From positions 62,001 to 126,000 of the forward strand of contig JAFCGF010000004.1 of NCBI GenBank assembly GCA_017608295.1: a stretch of DNA of 64,000 bases, written 5' to 3'. The translations under genes and the position numbers were made by a program. Shown one piece after another: positions 8,883 to 16,027 of this stretch; positions within the stretch are counted from its first letter, which is position 1; each line of letters begins with the position of its first letter. The DNA comes from Candidatus Woesearchaeota archaeon. Lineage in GTDB: Archaea > Nanoarchaeota > Nanoarchaeia > Woesearchaeales > JAGVZT01. Below the pieces are notes generated by a model, which was not told the DNA's origin, made no database searches, and saw only the letters and a list, made by a program, of their open reading frames with translations.

Positions 8883-9626
8883 TCACTCCCCCTCTTTCTG
8901 ATTGTACATCTCAGCAACTTCGCGGAGTTGGTCTGCGTATTGTGTGAGCGCCGTAAACTCATTGCGGCGCAGTGTCGGATCCTCATCCTTGAAGACAACC
9001 TCATCTATGGATGTTGCCTTCTTGAGGATACTAAGCATGTAATCGACATCTGTTGTGGCGAAGCCCACAAAGTCTGTCACGAGTTCAGTGCGGACTTCCG
9101 GGTTGTCTTCTCCGTAGCCCAGATCCTGCGGCAGAACCTCAGCATCGTGCAGGACATGGTAGGCGAAGTTTCTCACCTGGTCCGCGTCTTCTCTCAGGAT
9201 GGGCCTGCTATCATTAAGGTATTCGCCGATAATGGCGTTGATACCTTCTACCTTGAGGTCTGCCGAGAGCGCGTATTTGCCGGCGACCATCCCTGTGAGC
9301 GAGTCCCTGAATCTGGCCTTTTGCTCCTTGTACCAGTCGCCGATGAGGCCGCCGATGCCCTTCTTCTTCATATAGGCGACTTCATCCTTGGTGTTCTCGA
9401 CGCTCTTCTTTCCCTCGTCCTTCAGGCGGTCTCCGAGAGCCTTGATCTCCGCCTTCGGGTCTTCCATAAGCTTATTCAGGTCCACTTGGTTCACCTGTGC
9501 CTTTATCTTATTCGTGACTTTCTTGATGGTCTTGCTTGTGACCGCACCGCTAAGAGTGGCGAGGATGAGCTTCACCAGGGGTGAATCCTTCCAATCGTCA
9601 TCGTCTGCGGGGTAAAGCTCACTCAT
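8883..9626 (-). CDS. Unknown protein, 247 aa, shares C-terminal domain with upstream gene
   Basis: The N-terminal half has a weakly hydrophobic stretch (VKLILATLSGAVTS, about residues 18-31) followed by amphipathic helix (KALGDRLKDEGKKSVENTKD). The last 85 residues align clearly with the end of the upstream protein (9619-10608): LPQDLGYG versus LPEDLGLG, FATTDVDYML versus YGTTDTDYLL, and DPTLRRNEF versus DPTLTKNEI. The gene overlaps the upstream stop by 8 bases, so the two are translationally coupled and probably act together. The domain is unknown to me. Confidence 0.87.
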   Translation of the reverse strand: MSELYPADDDDWKDSPLVKLILATLSGAVTSKTIKKVTNKIKAQVNQVDLNKLMEDPKAEIKALGDRLKDEGKKSVENTKDEVAYMKKKGIGGLIGDWYKEQKARFRDSLTGMVAGKYALSADLKVEGINAIIGEYLNDSRPILREDADQVRNFAYHVLHDAEVLPQDLGYGEDNPEVRTELVTDFVGFATTDVDYMLSILKKATSIDEVVFKDEDPTLRRNEFTALTQYADQLREVAEMYNQKEGE

Positions 9627-10608
9627 CTTCCTCCTCCGTCTTCATGTAGGTGGCGCGTGCCTCCTTGAGGGCATCCCCTATCTCGCCTTCGAGGATTGAT
9701 ATCTCGTTCTTGGTGAGTGTCGGGTCTGGGTCAGAGGAGAATTCTCCCCTTCTCAGTCTTAGATGCATGAGCAGATAGTCAGTATCAGTTGTGCCGTAGA
9801 GTATGAAATCCTCGAGGATTCCCTTCCGGGTCTTCTGATTCTTTGCCCCTAATCCCAGGTCCTCAGGAAGGACTGAATAATCATCCGCAAGGGCTGTGAC
9901 AAGTTCATATACGCTGAGGGCCTGCGTCTCATATATTGGCTCTCCCAATCGCTCGCCTATCTGTCCGGCGAAGCCGGGGATATAGAGCTGGCTCGGTGAG
10001 GCGAGCTTTGCCTCGACCACCCTGCTCACCTTGCTCTCGATTCCCTCACTGACTTTCTTCGTGGCGTCCATGGCCAATCCGCCCGGACCCTTCTCCTTGA
10101 TGGACTCTCCTGCTTCTTTGAAGCCGTCTCCGACCTTCTTTCCTGTGCCGACGATAGAGTCTCTTGTGTTCCCGACTGCCTTGGCCACGCCCTCGCCGAG
10201 GTTCTTGGCCTTCTGCTGAAGCCTTGCCCTGATTCCTTTGAGGCCTGTGTCGAACTGTTCCTGTTTCTTTTCAAAATAATAGTCTTTATCGAGCTTGTAG
10301 CCGCCGACTTCCCTGACCAATATGTCGCCCCCCTTGAGGACATCTTTTCCTAATTGGAGGACAATGTTCCTGTTGGCTTCCCACACTTCCTTTGTGGCTG
10401 CGTCCGCCGCATTGCCCAGGCCCCTGAAGAATTTCCTGACGAAGCCATCTTTCTTCGGGATTTCCCCGTCTTCAATTCCCTCAAACTCCTCATCGATTCC
10501 TTCCAACCCCTCTTCTAGTGATGGAACCTCCTCTTCCGGAAGCTCGTCTTGTGGAAGCTCATCGTCCCAGAACTCGTCATCAATATCGTAATCAGCGCCC
10601 TCAGCCAT
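9619..10608 (-). CDS. Unknown protein, 329 aa, acidic N-terminus and amphipathic repeats
   Basis: I start it at ATG 10608 because GAGGGGGGAAATACT precedes it; an upstream in-frame start at 10647 lacks such a site. Residues 1-60 are very acidic (DELPQDELPEEEVPSLEEG). Residues 60-200 contain degenerate 11-residue amphipathic units (GDGFKEAGESI and neighbours) like those in the degenerate AAA+ protein at 13266-14264. The C-terminal 90 residues are the domain shared with the downstream gene. It is the first gene of the minus-strand block, with a TATA-like box at 10734-10748. Membrane-surface binding through the repeats is inferred. Confidence 0.88.
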   Translation of the reverse strand: MAEGADYDIDDEFWDDELPQDELPEEEVPSLEEGLEGIDEEFEGIEDGEIPKKDGFVRKFFRGLGNAADAATKEVWEANRNIVLQLGKDVLKGGDILVREVGGYKLDKDYYFEKKQEQFDTGLKGIRARLQQKAKNLGEGVAKAVGNTRDSIVGTGKKVGDGFKEAGESIKEKGPGGLAMDATKKVSEGIESKVSRVVEAKLASPSQLYIPGFAGQIGERLGEPIYETQALSVYELVTALADDYSVLPEDLGLGAKNQKTRKGILEDFILYGTTDTDYLLMHLRLRRGEFSSDPDPTLTKNEISILEGEIGDALKEARATYMKTEEEDE

Positions 10609-10733
10609 AGTATTTCCCCCCTCGTACTTGATTGTTAACCAGGACATCTGCTCCCCCGGAAACAGTGTTTGGATAGCCGCTTCTGTTGGCTAAAATCCCG
10701 TGTCCCTACCCCCCTTTTTCTTTCGCTGTTTCC

Positions 10734-10748
10734 GTCTAATTTATAGAC
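10734..10748 (-). promoter_or_regulatory. TATA box inside an inverted repeat, promoter of the 10-gene block
   Basis: On the minus strand the sequence GTCTATAAATTAGAC contains a TATA-like core flanked by the inverted arms GTCTA and TAGAC. It lies about 125 bases before the ATG at 10608, giving a leader of roughly 100 bases. The arms around the TATA core would suit a repressor that blocks TBP binding, which is an inference. Confidence 0.5.
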
Positions 10749-11052
10749 GATTCAGCTAAACTGAGCGAACACTATACCTTTTTTAAAGGTTTTCGTTCGA
10801 AAGTGGAAAAAAACTTCAGAAGAGAACCCATGTTCCATATTGAAGTGGAATTGTTGCTCATTCTTTCCTCTTTCGGGTTTGATTTGGTGATATAATTCCT
10901 GCATATAATAATAGTATTATAATAGTCTTGCGATTTGGAAAGCCAAAGCCAATCCATTCAAACCAAGCCGATTCAAAGCAGCAAATCAAACCAAATCAAA
11001 AACAACTGGCCTGGGTGTAGCTCACGCTACATCAACACACTATCTGAGATAA

Positions 11053-11131
11053 CATCAACTCGCCGCTTGACCCTATCCACCGGCTAAAGCTGGTGGTATT
11101 ACGGGTCCCGCAATTTATAGGCGAGTTGATG
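11053..11131. repeat. Nested hairpin element A
   Basis: Three nested paired regions are visible: CATCAACTCGCC (11053-11064) with GGCGAGTTGATG (11120-11131), GACCC (11069-11073) with GGGTC (11103-11107), and CCACCGGC (11077-11084) with GCTGGTGG (11089-11096) around a TAAA loop. On the minus strand the inner part reads CCCGTAATACC-stem-TTTA-stem-GGGTCAA. The TTTA-capped stem followed by TCAA recalls the ends of IS200/IS605 elements, but no transposase is present. A structured RNA is the alternative. Confidence 0.6.
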
Positions 11132-11136
11132 GAATT

Positions 11137-11181
11137 GAAAACGTCGCGCTAAAGCGCGAGGTATTAAACCATGACGTTTTC
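11137..11181. repeat. Nested hairpin element B, just after the cold-shock gene
   Basis: Outer arms GAAAACGTC (11137-11145) and GACGTTTTC (11173-11181) enclose TCGCGC-TAAA-GCGCGA. On the minus strand, which is the transcript strand of the cold-shock gene, the 5' bulge carries TAATACC, as in elements A and C. It begins about ten bases after the cold-shock stop codon, so it may also act as a 3'-end structure for that mRNA. Confidence 0.55.
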
Positions 11182-11191
11182 AATAATCTGC

Positions 11192-11539
11192 TTACTCAGC
11201 CGGGGTCTCTTCTTCAGAAGCTTCCTCTTTAGCTAGAGCTTCCTCTTCAACAGGAGCCTCTTCAGCAGGAGCTTCTTCCTCTGCAGGAGCGTCTTCAGCT
11301 GGAGCTTCTTCCTCTACAGGAGCCTCTTCAGCAGGGGCTTCTTCGGAGCTTCCACGAGAGACATTGGAGGCCTTTGGGCCCCTGTCGCCTTCGACTACGT
11401 CAAAAGTCACTGCGTCGTTATCGTTGATGAATACGCCTTCATTCAGGTCTGTCTTATGGACAAAGTACTCTTTTCCGTCTTCGCCAGCGATGAAGCCAAA
11501 TCCCTTCATGTCATTGAAGAATTTCACTGTTCCGTTCAT
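11192..11539 (-). CDS. CspA-type cold-shock protein with acidic repeat tail
   Basis: Residues 1-64 form a cold-shock domain: MNGTVKFFNDMKGFGFI contains the RNP1 motif KGFGFI, and EYFVHKTDL holds an RNP2-type YFVH. Such domains bind single-stranded RNA or DNA and melt structure. Residues 68-115 are a low-complexity tail built from EEAPAEE and EEAPVEE units, absent from classical 65-70-residue CspA proteins. The start follows GAGGT seven bases upstream, and the leader is about 70 bases long from the TATA box at 11634-11644. Cold-shock proteins of this type are common in bacteria and scattered in archaea, so transfer is possible. Confidence 0.95.
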   Translation of the reverse strand: MNGTVKFFNDMKGFGFIAGEDGKEYFVHKTDLNEGVFINDNDAVTFDVVEGDRGPKASNVSRGSSEEAPAEEAPVEEEAPAEDAPAEEEAPAEEAPVEEEALAKEEASEEETPAE

Positions 11540-11633
11540 TTTTTTACCTCGTTACGTTGTTTTTATCAGAAAAAGACAATCATTGTTTTGGTGAAAGTTA
11601 TTTCCCAATATTAGGGAGGGAGAACACTCCTCA

Positions 11634-11644
11634 GTTATAAATAC
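11634..11644 (-). promoter_or_regulatory. TATA box of the cold-shock gene
   Basis: GTATTTATAAC on the minus strand lies about 100 bases before the ATG at 11539. The expected start site leaves a leader of about 70 bases. Confidence 0.5.
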
Positions 11645-11776
11645 ACCCTTTTCATGCAGTTTCCACAGTAAATAAACCCTCCCCTCGTGGTTGGAGTGCG
11701 CTCACGACTATTGCCAGCAATGCCTCGCTAATGGAGGTTAGGGTATGCAATTCCAACTAGGTTGCTCTTATACGTA

Positions 11777-11839
11777 ATATGCGCAATATGCGCAACATGC
11801 GCTAGAAAGGCAATTCGAAGGCACTTCAAAGGCACTCCG
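11777..11839. repeat. Short tandem repeats upstream of the 310-aa gene
   Basis: Three 9-bp units ATATGCGCA, ATATGCGCA and ACATGCGCT (11777-11803) are followed by three 11-bp units AAGGCAATTCG, AAGGCACTTCA and AAGGCACTCCG (11807-11839). TGCGCA is itself a palindrome. They lie 38-100 bases before the TATA box at 11877 and may be binding sites for a regulator. The rest of the 445-bp gap between 11539 and 11985 holds only promoters. Confidence 0.6.
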
Positions 11840-11876
11840 GCAAAAGTGGAATCAGCGTTTTGAAAAAAGGGCAGAA

Positions 11877-11890
11877 GGTTTAAAAAATTG
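11877..11890 (+). promoter_or_regulatory. TATA box for the 310-aa membrane protein gene
   Basis: GGTTTAAAAAATTG lies about 100 bases before the GTG start at 11985. The position fits a leader of about 70 bases. Confidence 0.45.
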
Positions 11891-11984
11891 CATCCATCCC
11901 ATAGGAGATTAACGGGGGACAGTATACTGGAGTGAAGTGGCGCATCATTAGTGCCAACAGACTGCCCCTTAGCGGGAGGATACG

Positions 11985-12917
11985 GTGTACTTCGATTCTG
12001 GGCAGGAAGGAACAGACACAACCCTAGAGGAAAAAGTAGACGAGGAAGAGCTGCACACACTTCTCGAGACTGAGACTCCCGTAATAATAGCAGAAGAAGT
12101 CGAAGAAGAGCGAGACCTCGACGAGCTTCTCAAGGACTACAAGCCAAGCTGGCTCATGAAAGGAATCGTTGACATCCTTAAGAAAACCCATCTTGGGGAA
12201 GTTGATTATTCCGAAATGGGTGTGTACGAGACGTTCGTAACGAAATACGTCAAAAGGCCGACCACATCTGTGCTAGGATTCTTAGCCAGGGCAGTGGCAG
12301 TGGGGGGTACATCAGGAGATATCATGAGGAACGCCTCGATGTATCTCGAAAAAGAACTCGGAATAAAAGAGACCCCGCTGGAATACACTCGGAACAGTCT
12401 CATTTTCTGCGGCACATATGGATTAACCATGACTGCCGCCCTCATGACAGGAGCGATAGTCATGCCAGCGCTTCCTTTTGTCCCAGCAGTAGTGGCAGGA
12501 TATTTCGCAGCAGTCAATCCCTTCATCTATGTGGGAGACCTATTCAGAAGGACCTACCTCTACAGCCAAGGCAAGCCTAGCGGACCAATCTATTTCGAGA
12601 TGGGATGGTGGGCGAAGAATCAAATCCAGGACCATATCATCAAGCCAACGAAAGAACTCTACCAGACGAAGATACAGCCCGCACTCTCAGAGTTCTACGA
12701 CAACAAGATTGCCCCTGCCTGGGACAAGGCCAGAGAATGGTACATTGACAATATCCAGCCGAAATTCGATAAAGTAAAGGGCTATTTCGACAGGGAGCCG
12801 CTTTCCGTTGAGGATGAGTATTCACCCGTACCGCTGGCAGTGCCATTCACAGAGGAGCCTCTTCTGGAAGAAGAACCCGAAGAGGAAACTCAGACAATAA
12901 CTATTCGGCTCGGATAG
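11985..12917 (+). CDS. Unknown membrane protein, 310 aa
   Basis: Translation starts at GTG behind GGGAGGATAC. An acidic N-terminus (residues 10-50) is followed by a hydrophobic core at about residues 140-190 that can form two membrane helices (YGLTMTAALMTGAIVMPALP and VPAVVAGYFAAVNPFIYVG). A helical stalk follows with three similar units around residues 220-270 (YQTKIQPAL, YDNKIAPAW, YIDNIQPKF), and the tail is acidic. The general plan of acidic N-terminus, membrane part and amphipathic helices resembles the proteins encoded on the opposite strand around it, so a shared assembly is possible. No family recognised. Confidence 0.85.
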   Translation: MYFDSGQEGTDTTLEEKVDEEELHTLLETETPVIIAEEVEEERDLDELLKDYKPSWLMKGIVDILKKTHLGEVDYSEMGVYETFVTKYVKRPTTSVLGFLARAVAVGGTSGDIMRNASMYLEKELGIKETPLEYTRNSLIFCGTYGLTMTAALMTGAIVMPALPFVPAVVAGYFAAVNPFIYVGDLFRRTYLYSQGKPSGPIYFEMGWWAKNQIQDHIIKPTKELYQTKIQPALSEFYDNKIAPAWDKAREWYIDNIQPKFDKVKGYFDREPLSVEDEYSPVPLAVPFTEEPLLEEEPEEETQTITIRLG

Positions 12918-12931
12918 AGTTCTCAGCTAAA

Positions 12932-13198
12932 CTAACGGTAACCGACTGCCTGACTAATCCTTATCAGAGATATAAACAGCATCCATACACCTATAATGAT
13001 AGCCAGAATGCTCCATCCTTTTCCGCCCAATGAAGAATCGCGGCCATAGGCCTTAATACCTCTGATGCCAAAGACAATCCCTGCCGCACTGGCAAAAAAA
13101 CTCACAAAGCCTGCTAAAGGGACTAACGAGGCAACGAGATTGATAATGAACGCAGCTACTACAGCATTAGTCGCATATTTCGCATCTTTGTTTCCCAT
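12932..13198 (-). CDS. Small membrane protein, DUF4190-like
   Basis: It has 88 residues with a short polar start (MGNKDAKYATN) and two long hydrophobic segments (about 12-45 and 62-80) separated by the charged loop GIRGIKAYGRDSSLGGKGW. This layout, with a GI-like turn and a conserved GxxxAxxG-type loop, resembles DUF4190 proteins of bacteria and archaea, whose function is unknown. An AT-rich TATA-like stretch at 13221-13234 would give an almost leaderless transcript. It converges with the 310-residue gene, with 14 bases between the stop codons. Confidence 0.8.
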   Translation of the reverse strand: MGNKDAKYATNAVVAAFIINLVASLVPLAGFVSFFASAAGIVFGIRGIKAYGRDSSLGGKGWSILAIIIGVWMLFISLIRISQAVGYR

Positions 13199-13265
13199 GG
13201 GTTAAGACTTCCAAGTTAGTATTAAAATATTTATCGGCAATAAAAAAACATTACCCAGACCCAAA

Positions 13266-14264
13266 TCAAACTTCTTTATGGACTAATTCCTCGAGCTTGC
13301 CTGGCAGATCCTTCTTTCTTGTGAGCGTACACACCACAAGCCAGTTGCCTTTGTAATTGTCCGTGCTGCTCTGCTGGAGAAGCTTGCCCTCAAGATAGAT
13401 GAGCCTAGAGCGGTTGTTGAAGTGCGGCCCGCCATATCGGTCAGTCTCCTTATACATCAGGTCGACATCCTCGACGCAGATCAAGCCCACACCGGAATCA
13501 TCCATGCCTCGGCCGAGCATCTTCTTCAGCCTGTCATTAGAGGCGAGAGGATTATTCTCGATGACATATTTGCTGTTCACCTGAACCGCGTTATAAGGCA
13601 CTCCTGCCTCTTCGGCCATGTCCTTGAACTGCCTGAACAGCGACTGCACAAGCTCTGCGTTGGCGTCGGAATCACCGCCTTCGAGCAGGATGATATACGG
13701 AGTGTCAGAGTCCATTGCAGGGTTGGAGTTCGTCTCGACATCGTATTGCAGGATAGTCTCCCAAAGCCCAGTAAGATAAGCAGTCTGCTTCTCGGGATTA
13801 GGAATCTTGAGTATCACATCCTCAGCCCCGTCCTTGAGCTTGCCGATACCGTCCTTGGTTCCCTTGGCGATATTGTCCCAACCTTCCTTAGTCTTCTCGC
13901 CAAGAGTCCCCATGCTTTCAGCGGTCTTCTCGCTGAAATCTTCCATGTTCTCCTTGGTCTTCTTGGAAAACTTGCCCAGATTCTCCTTGGTACGTTCGCT
14001 CGCGCGCTTCAGCCGCCCGGCGAAGACGCTGCCTGCCTCCTTAGCCTTCTCACCAAGCTTGGCGTCCTTGAGGTTCTGCGCAGTCCGTAAATAGGCATTC
14101 TTCAGGGCTTCGCTCGCGCCCTCAAGGCGCTCCAACGCGACCTCGCCGCCCTCCTTGAGCACTTCTTCAAGGGTCTGCTGCTCCTCCTCGGTCAGCACAT
14201 CCTCCTCGAAGAATTCGTCGTCGCTGGCAGTCTCGTACTCTTCCGGAACAGTATCGTCTTGCAT
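13266..14264 (-). CDS. Degenerate AAA+ protein with 11-residue amphipathic repeats
   Basis: I start it at ATG 14264, preceded by TAGGAGGGATTC, giving 332 residues; the longer frame to 14399 runs into the upstream gene. Residues 1-45 are acidic. Residues 87-152 are six consecutive 11-residue units (RASERTKENLG, KFSKKTKENME, DFSEKTAESMG, TLGEKTKEGWD, NIAKGTKDGIG, KLKDGAEDVIL), the periodicity of synuclein, apolipoprotein and LEA proteins that lie on membrane surfaces. The rest resembles an AAA+ core with a Walker-B-like LICVEDVDLM near 260 and a sensor-like WLVVCT near 305. At the expected Walker A site (near 190) it has LEGGDSDAN, with no GKT/S, so ATP hydrolysis is unlikely. It could be an inactive partner of the AAA+ ATPase at 3433-5481. 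Confidence 0.9.
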   Translation of the reverse strand: MQDDTVPEEYETASDDEFFEEDVLTEEEQQTLEEVLKEGGEVALERLEGASEALKNAYLRTAQNLKDAKLGEKAKEAGSVFAGRLKRASERTKENLGKFSKKTKENMEDFSEKTAESMGTLGEKTKEGWDNIAKGTKDGIGKLKDGAEDVILKIPNPEKQTAYLTGLWETILQYDVETNSNPAMDSDTPYIILLEGGDSDANAELVQSLFRQFKDMAEEAGVPYNAVQVNSKYVIENNPLASNDRLKKMLGRGMDDSGVGLICVEDVDLMYKETDRYGGPHFNNRSRLIYLEGKLLQQSSTDNYKGNWLVVCTLTRKKDLPGKLEELVHKEV

Positions 14265-14275
14265 ATGAATCCCTC

Positions 14276-15868
14276 CTATAGCACTTCCTCCTGCTTGAGC
14301 AGTTTGTAATAGTCTAGAGTGTAGCCTCCACGAGGGTCGCTGCCCAGGATTGACTGCACCTTCAGGATGCCCTTGAGCATCTTTTTGGGATAGGTCCATT
14401 TCCAGATGGCCCTCATGTCCTCGGCGGACAGGTCAAGGGCCTGAAGCTCGTTGTACACCAGGGTCTTGACAAGGTGCTGCCTCTGCCTCACGGTATAGCG
14501 ATCCTCGCCCTTATCAATCTCAGAGGAAAGCGCAGCGTTGGCCTCCTGCATCAGCTTAGCTGCGAACGAATGGCCGATTGCGGCGAAGCGCATCTCCTCG
14601 AGCATATAGTCATATCCGGCGTCCGGCTCATGCGCTGCCATGTCCTCGATGACGCGGTCAGCGCGGAAATTTACCTTGCCCTCATTCGATGTTCCGTCGA
14701 GGCGTATACACTCGTGCACATAAGCCCAGGTGAATCCTGGCTCTTCGCCGGGCAGCACGCTGGTGCTGAACTCGCAGGTGTCTGTGGTGAGGTCTGCCCG
14801 CGCAGCCGTGCCCATCACCTTGGCGAGTGAGTAATCGTATTCAATGTCAATGTCCCTCAGGGCAACCTTATCGAGGTAGTGCCTGAGGAAGCAGTTGGCA
14901 TCTCTCAATTTCTCCTCGATGTTGTCCTTTGTGATCTCCGGGAAATCCTGGCCGCGGTATTTTTCCCGTACAGTGTGGTATCTCTCTACCTGGTCCTTGA
15001 GGTCCTGCCTGATGACACCCAGCTCAGGTATCTCTGCTGTGACCTTGTCAGGGAACATCTTCAGCATGAGCAATCCCTGGTTTATGAAGTACGCAGTGGT
15101 GAGCGCCTTGTGAACGTATTTCGCGGCGGGGATATCCTCCCACGGGAACGGAAGCCCGGCAAGGACGCCGCCGATGCCTGCCAAAGTGTAGCGCGCGATT
15201 TTCACGGGCTTCTTTTTCGGCTTGCGCAGCTCCTTATACGCCTTATTAAGGAACTTCATCCCTGAAGGAGTATGTACTGAGGCATTGCCTATAGCCTTAG
15301 CATACTTGTTGCCAGTAAGCTGTGCGACGAGGTTTGCAGGTATTCCCAGGGCCTGGATAACGCTCGCCGCGTTATTCAATGCAGGCACGGTGATGACATT
15401 TGGGTCGTCGATATCACCCTTCTCAGGGTCGTAGAGAACAAGGTCATCAATGAGAACCCTGTCACCGCCGTCGTAGCGCTCGCGTATCCACTCAAGCTCC
15501 TGGAGGGATTCATCTCCTGCGTATGCCGCGATGGAGGCGTTGAATATCTCGTCGAGGTGAGGAATTATTGCCTGTTTTGTGGCGAGCCGTCCATCTGACT
15601 CAAGCGCCTTGGTGATGTGCTCAGAATGAAGCACTCCATCCTTGATGGTGAATCCGTTCTCGCGGACAGCGTCGACGAGTTCTGCAAGAGTGAGTACCGG
15701 CTTGGGCGCGGGGAGGAACAGCGTTGTCGGAAGCTCAAGGACGAAGCCGGGGTCTTCCGGCGGCTCTTCTTCAAGCTCCTCAATCGTGTCAAAGATCTCA
15801 TCTATACCTAAATCATCGAAGTCGTCAAAAATATTGTACTCGTCTCCTGGAGTCTCGTCGTCTGCCAT
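14276..15868 (-). CDS. Unknown protein, 530 aa, possible membrane association
   Basis: The N-terminus is highly acidic (DEYNIFDDFDDLGIDEIFD), a trait shared by the other large proteins of this region. Around residues 215-260 a basic patch (KELRKPKKKPVKIARY) runs into a hydrophobic stretch (TLAGIGGVLAGLPFPW) that may insert into or touch the membrane. The C-terminal half is globular and helical. The start follows AAGGGGGGATTCC. The stop overlaps the ribosome binding site of the degenerate AAA+ gene, so the two form one unit. I recognise no family. Confidence 0.87.
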   Translation of the reverse strand: MADDETPGDEYNIFDDFDDLGIDEIFDTIEELEEEPPEDPGFVLELPTTLFLPAPKPVLTLAELVDAVRENGFTIKDGVLHSEHITKALESDGRLATKQAIIPHLDEIFNASIAAYAGDESLQELEWIRERYDGGDRVLIDDLVLYDPEKGDIDDPNVITVPALNNAASVIQALGIPANLVAQLTGNKYAKAIGNASVHTPSGMKFLNKAYKELRKPKKKPVKIARYTLAGIGGVLAGLPFPWEDIPAAKYVHKALTTAYFINQGLLMLKMFPDKVTAEIPELGVIRQDLKDQVERYHTVREKYRGQDFPEITKDNIEEKLRDANCFLRHYLDKVALRDIDIEYDYSLAKVMGTAARADLTTDTCEFSTSVLPGEEPGFTWAYVHECIRLDGTSNEGKVNFRADRVIEDMAAHEPDAGYDYMLEEMRFAAIGHSFAAKLMQEANAALSSEIDKGEDRYTVRQRQHLVKTLVYNELQALDLSAEDMRAIWKWTYPKKMLKGILKVQSILGSDPRGGYTLDYYKLLKQEEVL

Positions 15869-15977
15869 GGAATCCCCCCTTGTGATGTAAGAAACGTGCG
15901 TCTGTGCCTAGGCGTCGTTCCCTCCCCGATAATGAACACAATAAATGATTTGTGCTACATCTCGGGGGCTTTCAGGA

Positions 15978-15988
15978 TTGTATATAAA
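15978..15988 (-). promoter_or_regulatory. TATA box of the two-gene AAA-like unit
   Basis: GATTTATATAC on the minus strand lies about 110 bases before the ATG at 15868. The expected leader is about 85 bases. The gap 15869-16027 holds nothing else that I can support. Confidence 0.5.
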
Positions 15989-16027
15989 TCTTTCTTGGAG
16001 AGGGTGAAATGGGTGTTCGGGAGATGG

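Larger units (their letters stand above)
10609..11191. other. 583-bp gene-poor region
   Basis: No convincing gene is seen. It holds the leader and promoter of the minus-strand block, an AT-rich stretch with a 10-bp inverted repeat (10878-10887 and 10991-11000), a TGTAGC-tcac-GCTACA hairpin at 11016-11031, and nested hairpin elements A and B. A 29-codon minus-strand reading frame, MSNNSTSIWNMGSLLKFF..., starts behind AGAGGAAAG within it and might be a leader peptide, but nothing else supports it. Confidence 0.6.

Noticed and set aside
10772..10957. 61-codon minus-strand frame in the AT-rich gap
   Set aside because: Only the last 29 codons have a ribosome binding site, the composition is low-complexity, and no coding signature is visible.
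11011..11040. tRNA-like D-arm GGTGTAGCTCA
   Set aside because: No anticodon arm, T-arm GGTTCRA or acceptor stem follows at the right spacing.
282..15868. Gas vesicle, contractile injection or type IV pilus cluster
   Set aside because: No GvpA, sheath, tube, baseplate, pilin or VirB4/secretion-ATPase signature is present; only AAA+ and unknown proteins are.
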